Below, in pieces: positions 11,928-24,301 of a DNA stretch of 64,000 nucleotides. Numbering within the stretch: the stretch's first letter is position 1; every line of letters begins with the position of its first letter. A model generated the notes under the pieces. The model had not been told where the DNA came from. It searched no databases and saw only the letters and a program-made list of their open reading frames with translations. Location of the stretch: NCBI GenBank assembly GCA_036346395.1, contig CM070596.1, positions 3,844,001 to 3,908,000 on the forward strand, given 5' to 3'. The position numbers and the translations under genes were made by a program. Source of the DNA: Hsuehochloa calcarea (Eukaryota > Streptophyta > Magnoliopsida > Poales > Poaceae).

Positions 11928-12238
11928 TTCAGTAAGCCTTTGATGATGGGTCCTGAATGAATTACACTGCAATTAAGAAGTAGAGCAGTAAGCCTTTGCC
12001 AGTCACTGATTTGCTGAGGCATTCTAATTAATCAGCTTCAGAAAGAGAGAGCTAGAGTTCCCGGGTTCCATGACCAGAGTCAGATGCACTCGGTTTTCCC
12101 ATCTGAAACGCTGTAGTACCATACGAGGAAAACGCAAGCAAGCTTTGATGCATCGGTACATTACATCACCTGACCTGATCATCACATAAAATCCATAATC
12201 CCAGTACCAAGTACTAGTACAAACAAACAAAACGAAAA

Positions 12239-12240
<2 letters not shown>

Positions 12241-12269
<29 letters not shown>
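12241..12269. repeat. (GA)n microsatellite
   Basis: About 14 GA units, 240-270 bases upstream of the start of the plastid-protein gene. GA/CT tracts are common in plant 5' regions; whether it lies in the 5' leader cannot be told. Confidence 0.9.
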
Positions 12270-12272
<3 letters not shown>

Positions 12273-12504
12273 TACATACGACTATACGAGTGCTGATAGA
12301 AGAACAGGCAGTTGGCTGTGGAGACTCCACGTAAGCAGACAGCAAGCTCGAGGCTCCCGGCTCTCCGGAACTGACAGGTGCCTAGCTTGTTCATACACGC
12401 TGGCATCTCCATCCACAGAATGTGTAGTGTAGGAGGTGGCAATAGCACAGCCAGATTCCAGCTGAGTGGCCTCATTTCTTCAGAGAAGCACAAGCATGTA
12501 AGCC

Positions 12505-13278
12505 ATGCATGACTTGGGTCGGACTAGAGAGAGAATGCAGCCAAAGCTTGGGACGCCAAGATTGGCACCGGCTGCTGGTGCAAGGCCGAGCTGTAAGGCG
12601 CGGTTCGGCTTCAGGCTGCTGCAGGCGCCGGCGGTGGTGGCGCTGGCCGCGGTGCTCGCTGTGGCGTCGCCGCCGACGCCGATGCCGCAGCAGGCGGCGG
12701 ACAGCACGCTGTGCAACGTGCCGCCGACGCTGTCCGGCGAGGACAAGCAGCAGGAGAAGATACAGCACCCCAAATCGGCCAAGGCGCTGCAGTGCACCTC
12801 CAAGTGCGTCGGCACCTGCATCCTCGGCGGCGCCGGCTCCCCCGGCATCGACGGCCCATTCAACGTCAGAAGGTACTCGTAATTTCTGACTCTGTCCTGA
12901 TCGAAATTTCTTAACAGAACACGGAGCTCAAGATCAGTTCCTAATCGATTTATTGTTCAGTCGCTATCCATGCTTGTTATTCTCGCTGAATTGTCAGAAA
13001 CTGTTCATCTTTCATTCTGGCATACAGACCCCTCGTGGTGTTCAAGGAAGATTTCCGCAGCCGGCAGTACTGGTACATGCGTGCAAATCCATGCTTAACA
13101 ATTTCGACCACGCATGCATGCAGTTCTTCTGATTAATTCTGCACCTCGAGTGGCACTGACACATGAACGTACTGCTCACTTCTTCTGTGTGTATGTCTGT
13201 GTATATGGATATATATATAGCCTGGTGGAGTGCTCGGACATCTGCAACCTAATCAAGGATGGAGAAGATGGCCAATGA
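12505..13278 (+). CDS. Conserved plant Cys-rich protein, predicted thylakoid-lumen targeted
   Basis: Three exons: 12505-12872, 13028-13072, 13221-13278, with GT-AG introns and matching phases, giving 156 aa. A second ATG at 12535 would give 146 aa and is equally possible. The N-terminus is basic and Ala/Ser-rich, followed by a hydrophobic stretch (LQAPAVVALAAVLAVASP) and then ADSTLC. This resembles a bipartite transit peptide directing a protein through the chloroplast into the thylakoid lumen. The mature part has paired cysteines, CTSKCVGTC and CLVECSDIC, and a charged C-terminus (NLIKDGEDGQ). I recognise it as a conserved plant plastid protein of unknown function and cannot name a role. Exon 1 is very GC-rich, as is usual for grass first exons. 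The targeting is an inference. Confidence 0.85.
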
Positions 13279-15090
13279 TCACCTCAGCTGCATGCAGATT
13301 AAGGCGACATGCGCGCGTCCATCCATCCAATCGAAGCTGCCGATTACTACATACATACACGGGCAATTAACTTGGAACAGATCGATCGAATCAGTTAAAG
13401 AAGCCATCGTGATAACTGACATGGAGGCTCCAGGCTCCGGTTCCTTCCAGTGAGAAACGACTCCCAAGTCCCAACTGCACGGAGCAATTCGAGATCATGC
13501 AGCTCAAGGCGGAGTTTTTTACATACGGAAGACGAACCTTAGCTGCCACCTCTGTGACATAATTGAAATGATCGAAGCAGTCATCGGATGTTGTAATGTT
13601 CTTCAAATCTGTTACTTAATTGCATATGTACATATGTCGAATAGATTGCTAGCCAGATCTCTCACAATCGATCGCTAGATATCCAAGAGGTCGAAAGCGT
13701 AACTTGTTTGCAGTGATGTGAATTTGTGATGTTGCTCTCTTACGGAATGCGATCATCTGGATGGAAGGAGTTAACGGAGGGAATCTACAGAAGCGATCTC
13801 TACTGTTTAATTTAAAAATCAAAGATGAAGACAAATCGATACAGTGTTTCACTGCAGTACTGCATCAGCCCCATTAAAGACTCAGACCTATTGATACACT
13901 GTTCATATCGTGGACTTGTCTGGATTTGCAGAAGATCCGAATCCGCTCTCTTTCTGCACCATTTTCCACGGCCCACGGAAACACACAACTAGTAGTGAAC
14001 TAGTAATAAAGATTGTCTACCTGCACTCATCGGTCAGAGGCCAGTAACGGCACATGGTTTCGTTGTCTGTTTGTTTACACGTTAGCATTGTTGCTCTTCC
14101 AAGGACTTGCACATAGACTAGAGTTTGATCGTGTGCCCTCCAAACAAACAGCACAGCTTTCTTCTACAAGACGAACCAAGAGATCACCCAAGCTTTTCAG
14201 AGTTCCTCTCATGTGCAAGCGCTACGAGTTTTCATTGGATGAGTAGTTTTTTTTTTCTTCTCTCGTGAGGAGTTCCTGTAGAGTATCTCACAACGTATTT
14301 CCACTTCTTATATACCATAATTGGATGATGGATGACAGTGATACTTTTCTTTTATCTATTTGAACCTAAACTAGTTAAGTGCTCGTCTGTTGCTACGAAA
14401 CATCTTATGAATGTAATAGTTTATCAATTAAAATAGATATAATATATCTCAATTCATCAAGGCACACGAAGCAGAGCAGAGCAAAAGGGAGAGGAGGAAG
14501 TGAGACCCGTCCAGATAAGGCCGATGAAAGCGGCGACGAGGGAGAGGGCGGAGGCGTGCACAGAGCAGAGCAGAAGAGCGGGGGTCGAGGTGAGGACACA
14601 AAGGAGGAGAAAGCAAGTGCAGCGTCGCAAGTGATGCTGAGAGAGGGGGAGTAGGGAGTGCACGATGCGATGAGATAATTTACTGATAATGTAGCCTATG
14701 TATCATTAGAGAAAGACAGAGGTGAGATGTTGGAGAAAGACGGACCACCACGAACTCCAATTTTTAAGTAGTATATAGATTAAACCCAATTAAGCTCCCG
14801 TTTACGCTCGTGGGCCTCGTGACCTTTAAAGCCCACGAATAATTTCGCCCAATTCAAGCCCGTCCCGAGTAGACCGCTCAAGACGTAGCTCCTGGGTCCC
14901 GCCTGTCAGAAACCGGCCGCTCGCCCGCGAGGGAGTCCTCTCAGCCGTCGATGCTGGTGCCGCACGAATCTTACAGCCTCGTCGACCCTCATCTCCTCGG
15001 CCTCGCCCGCGCCGCCGCCGTCTTGCACCCATCCCCCTCGTCTCCAACCACTCGCGCTCACTTCGCCAACCACCGCAAGAATCCCTTCTC
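13279..15090. other. Intergenic: 3' flank and promoter region
   Basis: No gene is seen. The first few hundred bases are probably the 3' UTR of the plastid-protein gene. At 14480-14650 there is a purine-rich (GA/AG) low-complexity stretch. The last 250 bases become GC-rich toward the start of the RRM gene. Confidence 0.5.
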
Positions 15091-17697
15091 ATGGCGGCGG
15101 AGCCGGAGGGGGCCGGCGCCTGCGCCGTCACGCGGATCTTCGTGGGCGGACTGGCGGCGGGCGTGGCCGCCGCGGACCTGGAGACCATGTTCGCCTCTGT
15201 CGGCCGCGTCGCCGGCGTCGAGTTCGTGCGCACCAACGGACGCAGCTTCGCCTACGTCGACTTCCACTGCCCCTCCGACAAGGCCCTCGCCAAGCTCTTC
15301 TCCACCGTACGTTGGGATTAGTAGATTGGGATTAGTTGCTTATATCTGTTCATCTTAGTGCCTTAGAGGATGTGAAATGAGAAACTTGTATAAATTTATT
15401 AAATAAACTGATTTTCGGAAGAAGATTTAATTGGAGATTTTGGTCTCTTATAGCTGTTTGGTGTCACGTTTGCTGTTGACCTGAGACTGTCTGAGATGAT
15501 GTTAATTTGCGTGTAGTACAATGGGTGTAAATGGAAAGGAGGGAAGCTTAGACTGGAGAAGGCCAAGGAGCACTACCTCTCTCGCCTGAAGCGAGAATGG
15601 GCCCAGGATGCGGCGGCGGTGGCGCAAGAAATTCCAGTGAAAGATATTGTGGAGAAACAGGAGGAGAAGAGTGTTTTGGACAGTTCGAAGATTAACATCT
15701 ACTTCCCGAAATTGAGGAAGGTGAGTGGTTTCTTGTGTTGTCGTGTAATTATCCGGTTTTGCTGTTTAAGAAACTTGTCAAATGTTCTCAGAACAGCATC
15801 ATTATATAATTTCTTTAGCCAGTTCAAACAGGTGTAACTGCACAAGTAATAGTATGTCATTCCTCGAGATAATGAATAGCATATCTTTGAATTGCTAGTT
15901 TGTACTCTGTTTTTTGCGTATTACATTTGATTGCCAAGGACCAAGGTCATATAGGTGCTACATTGTCATAAATGCACCCTTTCATAAGGCACGAACTGAA
16001 GCTCTAATCGTGTTCCTTTTTACTTTCGGAATATGGGATAAACTGAGCTGGTATTGAATAAGAACTACAGACTGAATATGATACTGTGTGTAGATAAACA
16101 TCTTGTTGAAACTGTGATCATAACAAAAACGACGAGGAGAAAAGAGTTTGGTTGCCTAAAATATAAAGATAAGTGATTAATGTATCATGCAGTATATAGA
16201 TCAAAATAACCAGTGTGCATTTCCTACCGAAATGGTTATTGAATAATCAATATGTCGATTATTTCATGGACATGCATTCCCCTGATTCAAGGATCTGTTT
16301 TACAGGTGAAAGCTTTGCCTTTTAAAGGCACTGGAAAACACAAATACAGTTTCCGGCGTATTGAAGTCCCTTCTTACCCAATTCATTTCTGTGATTGTGA
16401 GGAGCACTGTGGACCACCTGAGGCAGCTGATGATGAATATGCTTCTGTTCTTAATGCTGCTGCATATGAGAAGGAGCACAACATTATGAATTCCGTGATG
16501 AGCAAGCTCTTTGAGGGGAATGAGCATTTTGATTCATTGGAAATGCAGAAACGTGATGTTGATGTTAACACCACGGAACCATCTGATGCCGAGAATGACT
16601 TGCAAATGGAAGAAACAGAAGAGACTCCTGAGGAAGATTTGGGTGACCTGCAAATGGAAGAAACAGAAGAGTCTTCTGAGGAAGATGACCTTGTGATTAA
16701 CATTGTTACTCGCAAGTCCAATAACTCATTAGTGCAGTTAAATAGGGAAAAACAGGCAGTGAATAAGGTATGCACATTGCAATTACTTCTGTGAAATTTT
16801 TTGCAGTGATGTACAAATTTGTTGTGCAATTATGTGCATTAACATGCTTTGATTTAATTTCTGAATTTTCAGGACTCATGGTTCAGAAAACGTCAACAAT
16901 TTGAAGATTCCCCACAGAAGAAGAGACATAGATCCGATTATTTGTCTGAACCTAGAAATAAGAAACAGTCTACTTCAATGATGATAGACAGGGGGACTGC
17001 AGTGAAGTCTTTGCCTGTTATGTCAGGAGCCATCCAGAATGAACAAAAATCTTCGGGTTTGTCAGGAAAAGGAAAACATGAGTTCTCTTCCAAACTTGAC
17101 AGAGATAACAGCTCTGCAGGTCTTCTAGGTGTTGAGGCTTTAACAGGTTCCTCTACCAAAAATGGATCTGAACAAAATGTGCATGCTACTGAACCTAAAA
17201 AAGGTTCGTTGTGGACTCAGAAATCTGCCTGGAGAGATCTTGTAGGGGGCATGGGGGCCACATCTTTTAGTATATCACAAGTATTGCCAAACACCAATCC
17301 AGCACCACCAAAGCTTCAAAATGCTACTGAGACTTCTGCTTCACGCGCTGATACCAAAAGGAAAGTGAAATTAGGTGTGAAATCTTCAAAATCCTTGGAG
17401 GCTACAACTGAGGTCTCGCCCGAGCAGAAGTTGCTGAGTTCCATGGGAATGCCATCTAGTAAAACTACAATTGGCTCAGTTGGCCATCACACCGGGGAGC
17501 ACAACGAGAACAATAAGTTGGAAAAAGTGCAGGTGGTCCCAAAGATTACTATCGGTGAAGTTTGCCCATTCATGAGAAACACAGAGTCAGAAAACCAGTG
17601 GTCAAAGGCAAAGAAGGCTCTAACAGGGTTCATGAAGAAGAGCAGCGAGAACACTGGATCCAACATCGGGAAAGGTAAGCCACCATCAAGGAGATAA
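15091..17697 (+). CDS. RRM-domain nucleolar protein, ROS3/NOL8-like
   Basis: Four exons: 15091-15306, 15517-15720, 16306-16767, 16873-17697. All introns are phase 0 with GT-AG ends; the product is 568 aa. One RNA-recognition motif lies at the N-terminus: RNP2 IFVGGL at residues 16-21 and RNP1 RSFAYVDF at residues 51-58. Next come a basic helix (KLRLEKAKEHYLSRLKREW) and a conserved block with FKGTGKHKYSFRRIEVPSYP and a Cys/His cluster (HFCDCEEHC). The rest is low complexity: an acidic, internally duplicated part (LQMEETEE occurs twice) and a Lys/Ser-rich tail. The RRM plus this central block is the architecture of NOL8-like proteins, of which Arabidopsis ROS3 (a regulator of active DNA demethylation) is a plant member. 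RNA binding is well supported; a demethylation role here is inference. Confidence 0.88.
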
Positions 17698-18335
17698 CTG
17701 CGTGGTGTTTGGGCTGCATCTTGTTGAGATACCAGCTCAGTGGGTTCCTAAGAACATGAATGTTTGATGAACACTTAAAAAACGATGGCCACTGTTCTGA
17801 AGCGCAATTCTCTTACAAACTTTGTTTTAGATTCTCAATTCTGTTTGAAGCCTCTTGATGAAATATCAATGGCTGTTATTTGTAACAGCAGTCAGGACTC
17901 AGGATTTCTGTTTCTGTATTGTAAACTTCCTTGCAACATTATTAGTCTGAGAAACATTCTGATATAGCCTCATTATTCTGTCAACTTCAGTAAATCACTG
18001 TATCCTCGAGCTCCCCTAAATTGAAAACTTGTGGATCGGACCTTTGATCTTTTCTTGTGGATCATTCTGCTCCAGCAATCTTTGGGGAAGAATTACACTT
18101 GTGACCAAATTTGTCTTGCGGCTACTGATGAATGTGATGTAGGCAGTCTATCTCTAATCACGCAAAACTCTAACATATTTTGTCCTTTTGCTAAAACTAG
18201 CAAATTGCGCGGCTAGAGCGGGCAATTGTGCGGTCAGACACTAAACTACTTGTTATACAACTCTAATGGCTATAATTGAAAATATAATTGTATATGTTGT
18301 AATTACAACTAATATATATATTATATATATATATA
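17698..18335. other. 3' flank of the RRM gene
   Basis: Probable 3' UTR and downstream sequence, with no gene. It ends in AT-rich sequence bordering an inverted-repeat element. Confidence 0.5.
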
Positions 18336-18608
18336 GGGAACGTATTTAGTGCTAATGGGTAATTCAGTACTAAGGTGCTAATACCAATCTTGACCGTTGG
18401 ATCTGAATTGAACAACTAAGATTAATGCAGGCTCCCACCTCTAAACCATTTAATCACTTTGCATGCTCCCACCTTCAATGCACCTTCATTAATGCGTCTT
18501 CATTAAACATCATGCATGCTCTCACCTCCAACGGTCAAGATCCAGATCCAACGATCAAGATTGGTATTATCACCTTAGCACTGAATTACCCATTAGCACT
18601 AGATATGT

Positions 18609-18612
<4 letters not shown>
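18336..18612. mobile_element. MITE-like element with 69-bp terminal inverted repeats
   Basis: The left arm 18336-18404 and the right arm 18544-18612 are inverted copies with about 6 differences in 69 bases by eye. Shared core: AGTGCTAATGGGTAATTCAG. The 139-bp centre is CT-rich and contains three copies of a GCTC(C/T)CACCT motif. The element lies between TA-repeat tracts, which hides any target-site duplication. There is no coding capacity. It is a non-autonomous DNA transposon; the superfamily is not determined. Confidence 0.75.

Positions 18613-18662
<50 letters not shown>
18613..18662. repeat. (AT)n microsatellite
   Basis: About 50 bp of uninterrupted AT repeat directly abutting the right end of the inverted-repeat element. 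A shorter TA tract flanks its left end, consistent with insertion into a pre-existing TA microsatellite. Confidence 0.92.
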
Positions 18663-18664
<2 letters not shown>

Positions 18665-20480
18665 TCCAATGATGATTATAAGATAATAGTTCTATGAAAA
18701 AATCATTTCCACCTTTATAGCTAAATTTGTGTATATACTCTTTTATGTATGAAAAAGGTATATAGCAAAATGTAGTTACTCCATTGGAGTATCATGAAAA
18801 TGATGATATACCACCTAAAACAACTTGGCATACTCCTTTATCACTTTGGGTATACTCATATACTAATTATAAGATATTCCAATGCGAACTACACGAAAAA
18901 TTTGTTAGAGAGTCCATAGTTTTTATCTTATTTTATAAATACCTTCATATTCGCGCTAAAAAGGAGTATGTCCAAAAAAATTATACATATCACCCCTGAA
19001 AAGGTGTGAATACCACCTAGGTGGTCTTATATACTTGTATACTACACATACATACTCTCGGTTGCGCAAGATACTCACTACATTGTAAGATACGGAATAG
19101 GGAGTAACTACTCCCGAGAGTAGGAAAAAAGCTTTCTATATATATATATATAATCAACACCAATATATTCGGGCACCACAAAATAAGTGGCATAGATTTT
19201 TCTGTTTTTTTGTGTGTGAGAATTTCTAGTTTTTATTCCTTTTAATTGCTATTGTAGCAATCATAAATTTTTGTAGATTTATAGGAGATTTTTTTAGGAT
19301 TTTCTCCTATTTTTAGTGTTATAGTAGCAATCATTAGTTTGGAACACATAACTTTTTTGAACTACAAACCTCCCTCGGTGTAATCTTATCGATATATTGT
19401 ACCTACTATCCAATAATATTAGACAATGCTTCAAACACATGATTTTTTTCGATTCTTAATTACGGGAGAAGTCTGCACCATTATGGTTTAGACCCGCCAA
19501 GATAAGTGGTGTAGAACTCTTTCTATACCGTGTGAACATAGAGTAGATGAATACGGTTAAAATATGTTCTTAATATGATTAATATATTTTAACCTTGAAA
19601 TATCCATCTCTTTCCATGCATACTATGACTCTCCTAGTTGTTTATATTCCGTCCGTTTTTTTTTCAGTTCTTTTTCTTTCTTGCATGCGTACGTTTTCTT
19701 TGTTTCTTTCTTTTCTTTTTTGTTTTGCACGTCTTCCCTTCCTTCTCTTTTTTTCTTTGTTTTGCACGGTGCAGAGATGATGGACTTGCGTGCATATGAT
19801 TTCTTTCTTTCTTTTTTGTTTTTCACGATGTAGGGTTGACGGACACAATGATTATATTATCTCTTTTCTAAATTATTATTATATTATAAGCAAATAACAT
19901 CTAGTGGCCATCATAGCTTAGCTTTAATTAGGTCTCACCTAATCCAGGGCTATATGTTTTTTAGTTTTTGAGAATTTCTAGCATATTTATCTCTTTTCAT
20001 ATATATAAATCCGATAGCTACTCTGGTTCAACTTGAATTATAGCCCACCTAATTAAGGACCGGATGTTTTTCTTTTTTGCATGATTTTCTAGAATATTTA
20101 TATTTTTCTTAGTCTTTTATTGTAGAACAGAACAGAACAGAACGTGGAGGGTTGAGGCCTCGAGGGTTCTTTAGCCTGTTCTTGCACCGTTCCACACGCT
20201 TTACCTGTTTGACTGTTTACCAGCGACAAATTCGCGCGATCATGCGGGCGACCGTTGAAATTCTCTCTCTCTCTCTCTCTTCCAAACCACAACCTAAAAG
20301 AAACTTGAAACAAAGGAGAAAGACTTTTTACAAAGATGAAATTAATGCCGTACCCATCTCTAACCTAACCATGTATCTAACTTCTCATCCTCCTTCCTTC
20401 CTCCCTTCCTTCTCATGAATCAGTGCCTTAATTAGGATCAGATTTGGTGCGTACATTTCAACAAGGGAACGGGAGCTCTC
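18663..20480. other. Gene-less AT-rich stretch
   Basis: No gene is seen. It contains pyrimidine-rich low-complexity stretches (about 19650-19830) in which a TTTGTTTTGCACG motif recurs, and a CT run at 20262-20280. It lies upstream of the exchanger gene and may include old transposon pieces, none of which could be delimited. Confidence 0.4.
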
Positions 20481-21161
20481 TAACTCGGTGTATCTCCTTG
20501 TTCTTGCTGTTCTTCTCTGTCTCTACTTATTACTCGCACTTTTCTTTCTGAATTGGCTGTCATCTTTGGATCAGGACGATGACGACGGACAGCTAGCTCC
20601 GGCTCCCGGAGGCTCTTGCCTGGCCGTCAGAACTCCCATCAGGTTCGTTCCCATTTGTATTTGCCGTGTAATTGGGGATTTTAATCGTAAATTCTGTTTG
20701 CAGCACATATATATACATTATTATTAGAATCTTTGCTTTCCTTTTTTTTTTTTTTTTGACGACGATTGGGCAAGCCAACGACGTGGCTTGCGATGCTGCC
20801 AATTGTCCAATTCCCGTTTGTTCTTAATACTTTTGGTCAACTTTGGCCTGCTCTTCTCCAACTAACAAGCATCATGAAACCGCCAATGGTGAGGCATCGT
20901 GGCAGCCATGTCTTGCTGTAGTAAAGTTTTCTTATTGGTCCAGCAAGCAGCCTGCCACATAACTAGGATAAAAGAGAGAGTCCTTATGACAACATTGGCT
21001 TTATCAAGCCTCAGTTGACTTATGTAGTATACTTCTGGGCTTGAACATTCCATTAGCAGTCATTAGAGGTGTCATTGCGTCGAGAATTTCGCAGGATCTT
21101 GCATTTCAGAAACAATCCATAAATTTGGGCTATATATTTACCGTTTGCTATTGATTCACAG

Positions 21162-23621
21162 ATGGACAAGATCAACGGGAAGAGCCAGAAGTCTACCAAT
21201 CAAGTGAGTAAACATAATCGTTGCCGGTGCCATCTTTGTGTGTTCAGCATGGATTCCCATTTTGACAAAATGATGTATCTTTCGCTTTGGTATCTCCATA
21301 CTTATTCACTGGGTTTGTTTTTGTTGATTTTCCTATAGAACAGGTCCCTCCATTGGCTGATGGAGCAGACGAATTTGAGGATGAGACGCTTGTTACCCCG
21401 GAATCACTATCTCACAGAATTGGTGGTTTCCGAAGAAACGCAGGCTCCGTGAATTGGGGGATTTTTGGTGGCGTGAAGATCGTGCTGCTCAAATCCAAGC
21501 TCAATGTACTGATACCATGCGGCTTTCTGGCGATCCTGGTCAACTACGTGACCCAAAAACATGTAGGTGCACTGAATTTCATTGACAACTCATCCATTTC
21601 TAGCATTTGCTTGATGCTTTCTTTGTTGCATGTTTGTGTTATTTTCTTGATGTTACTTCTTTGTTTCTTTTGAAGGGTTGGGTATTTCCTCTGAGCTTGT
21701 TGGGTATTATTCCTTTGGCTGAGCGATTGGGTTTCGCTACTGAGTAATTGTTACAATCTCCCCTCCTATTTGGTGATTCTTGTCGATCTTATTTTAACGA
21801 AGATTTGACACACTGCTTCTTACTGCAGGCAGTTAGCACTCTTCACTGGCCCAACAGGTCTCACTCAGTTGCTTTTCTTCTGAAGCATTATGATCTGAGT
21901 TGCATTTGCATGACTATGTGTACAGATGCACTGTTGTTGACTGGCCGGTTTCATGTGCAGTCGGGGGGCTTCTGAATGCTACATTTGGCAATGCAACCGA
22001 GTTGATCATATCGATCCACGCGCTAAGGAGCGGAAAGTTGCGGGTTGTTCAGCAATCTCTGCTAGGATCAATCCTGTCAAACTTGCTTCTGGTTCTCGGC
22101 TGTGCATTCTTCAGTGGAGGGCTCGCCTGCGGCAAAACGGAGCAGACCTTTAGCAAGGTGACCATTTTTCTTTGTTTTCGTATCTGCATGATACAGATAG
22201 AACGCTGATTCTGGGTTGTTGGCAGGCAGATGCAGTAGTGAACTCTGGGCTGCTTTTGATGGCAGTGATGGGGCTGCTGTCTCCTGCTGTGCTGCATTAC
22301 ACTCATTCAGAAGTCCACTTTGGCAAGTCAGAACTAGCATTGTCAAGGTTCAGCAGCTGCATCATGCTGGTTGCTTATGCTTCTTACATTTACTTCGAGT
22401 TGTCAAACAGTCGCCGTCGCGAAGAATCTAATGAGGCAAGTATGATACATTACTCGTACTAATATACAGAGTTTGTGATAAATTAGTTTTACTGTACTTA
22501 CTATTTCTCCATTTGTTTGCAAGTTTCTGAGGTACTTTTATCTGCATTTGAACCAGGGAAGAGGTCAGAAAGAAGGGGATGATGACGATGATGAAGTTCC
22601 TGAGATTTCCAAATGGGAAGCCATTGTCTGGCTTGCAATTTTTACTGTTTGGATCTCAGTACTCTCTGACTACTTAGTTGATGCAATCGATGTAACTTCT
22701 CTCACTCATCCATTCGAAGCATTTTTTTCAGATAGATATATGCATCTGTTCTCGTGGAAACCAACTCTATGATTTGTATGGATTAACCTTGCAAGTTTTT
22801 CAGGGGACTTCCAAGGCTTGGAACATACCAATTGCTTTTATCAGTGTTGTTTTGCTTCCAATCGTGGGGAATGCTGCAGAACATGCTAGTGCTGTTATGT
22901 TTGCAATGAAAGACAAATTAGTAAGCAGCAGCAAGAAATTGTTGACAGTCTTAACTAACCTTCCGTTCACACCGATTTGTATTTTTCTTGTAGGACATAT
23001 CGCTTGGAGTTGCAATAGGGTCATCGACACAGATATCCATGTTTGGGGTAGGTTGGTTGAACCGTGTGCTGCCTTGCTTCCATTCATCTGAATTTATCGG
23101 ATTGGGCCATTCTGCATCAGATATTGTTTCGCTGACAGATAAATTTGCATCTCATTTTGTAGATACCATTTTGTGTAGTGATAGGATGGATAATGGGCCA
23201 GCCAATGGACTTAAACTTCCATCTATTCGAGACTGCAAGCCTCTTAATAACTGTACTGGTTGTCGCATTTTTGTTGCAGGTACTAAAGCCATATAAAGAG
23301 AGCATTATTTGAAACCTACCATTTTGCTCAAGATTTCTCTATTCTATTTTTTAAACCTTTTCAGGATGGAACTTCAAATTATTTTAAAGGGTTGATGCTA
23401 TTTTTTTGCTATCTGATAGTAGCTGCCAGTTTTTATGTGCATGCTGATCCAAATATTGATGGTAAGCTTCCCACTTCTGAACTGTCCATTAAAACTATTT
23501 TCCTAAATCTCAAACTAGAAAGCCATTAACGAAGTGAGCAAGATCAATAATGTGGTGGTTTTGTATAATGCATTCACATTGGGAATTCTTTCTTGCAGGT
23601 GATCAGCCTCCTCGAAACTAG
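21162..23621 (+). CDS. CAX4: Vacuolar cation/proton exchanger (CAX family)
   Basis: Twelve exons: 21162-21203, 21344-21562, 21676-21743, 21829-21857, 21961-22157, 22226-22435, 22557-22691, 22804-22920, 22994-23047, 23163-23279, 23365-23461, 23599-23621. The product is 435 aa, typical for CAX. The N-terminus is cytosolic; a series of hydrophobic helices starts near residue 60. The two conserved exchange repeats contain GNATE (residues 129-133, then QSLLGSILSNLLLVLG) and GNAAEH (322-327, then LGVAIGSSTQISMFGIPF). Between the halves lies the usual acidic loop (DDDDDE, 263-268). CAX proteins move Ca2+ or other divalent cations into the vacuole using the proton gradient. The intron after exon 6 uses a GC donor. 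The acceptor just before the ATG implies an intron in the 5' UTR. The name CAX4 rests on remembered rice gene order. Confidence 0.93.
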
Positions 23622-23911
23622 GAGTACCTAGATGATCAGATGGATTGTACACAAGATTTCTAAAATGTGACAACATTTGCAGTCAGAACAAGAACTAATT
23701 GTGTATTTTTGACTGAGAAGTATTTTTGACTGACTTCTCAGTGTTCCTCACATTTAGAGGTCTTTCAAGCGCATCCATTTTGTAGATATGTAGAAATTGA
23801 ACAGAAGCTTAACGTGAATATCCAGTTGTGTAGGCAACAGTTTCCTTGTTATGATACCAGCAAAGAATATTATAAAGTAGAAACGATCTTTATTTTTGGT
23901 ATGAACTATTG
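23622..23911. other. 3' UTR region of the CAX gene
   Basis: Sequence after the stop codon up to the target duplication of the next LTR element. There is no gene. TATTTTTGACTGA is duplicated in tandem near 23703-23730. The downstream LTR insertion begins only about 295 bases from the stop codon, so it may sit at or near the transcript end. Confidence 0.5.
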
Positions 23912-23916
23912 TTATT

Positions 23917-24062
23917 TGTTAGAGATATGTTAGACATAGGAACTCTTTTATGTTTCCTTATTTACCTTTTGTATTGTCTTATCTGTATATGACATACACA
24001 TCTTGTACACTTTATATATTGCCTATTGGGCCTCTGAATACATACACATAATATTCATAACA
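23917..24062 (+). repeat. 5' LTR of the non-autonomous element
   Basis: 146 bp, TG...CA ends, immediately followed by the tRNA-Met primer site. It shares with the 3' LTR the segments TGTATATGACATACAC and CTCTGAATACATACACA. Confidence 0.85.
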
Positions 24063-24301
24063 TGGTATCAGAGCAAATATTCTAAACCCTAGCCTACGAC
24101 CTAGCTTTCATCGCTTCCGCTGCCCGCTGCCCTCGGGAGAAGTAATCTCCACTCCGGGGGGCGGACACGTTAGTTGTAGTCTTTTCATCGATCGAAGAAG
24201 CAGCAGCAACCATCTTCTCTCTGACGATGTCTGTCCAGGTCCGCCCAGATCCGGCTGCCCCGACTATGCAACAACCGATACGAGTTCTCGCTGATGGGGA
24301 G

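Noticed and set aside
12480..12863. Minus-strand frame of 127 aa
   Set aside because: Antisense to exon 1 of the plastid protein, which has spliced conserved sequence; the antisense product has no features.
20560..20641. Coding first exon of CAX beginning at the ATG near 20580
   Set aside because: That frame reaches a stop after a few codons; the region may be a non-coding 5' leader exon only.
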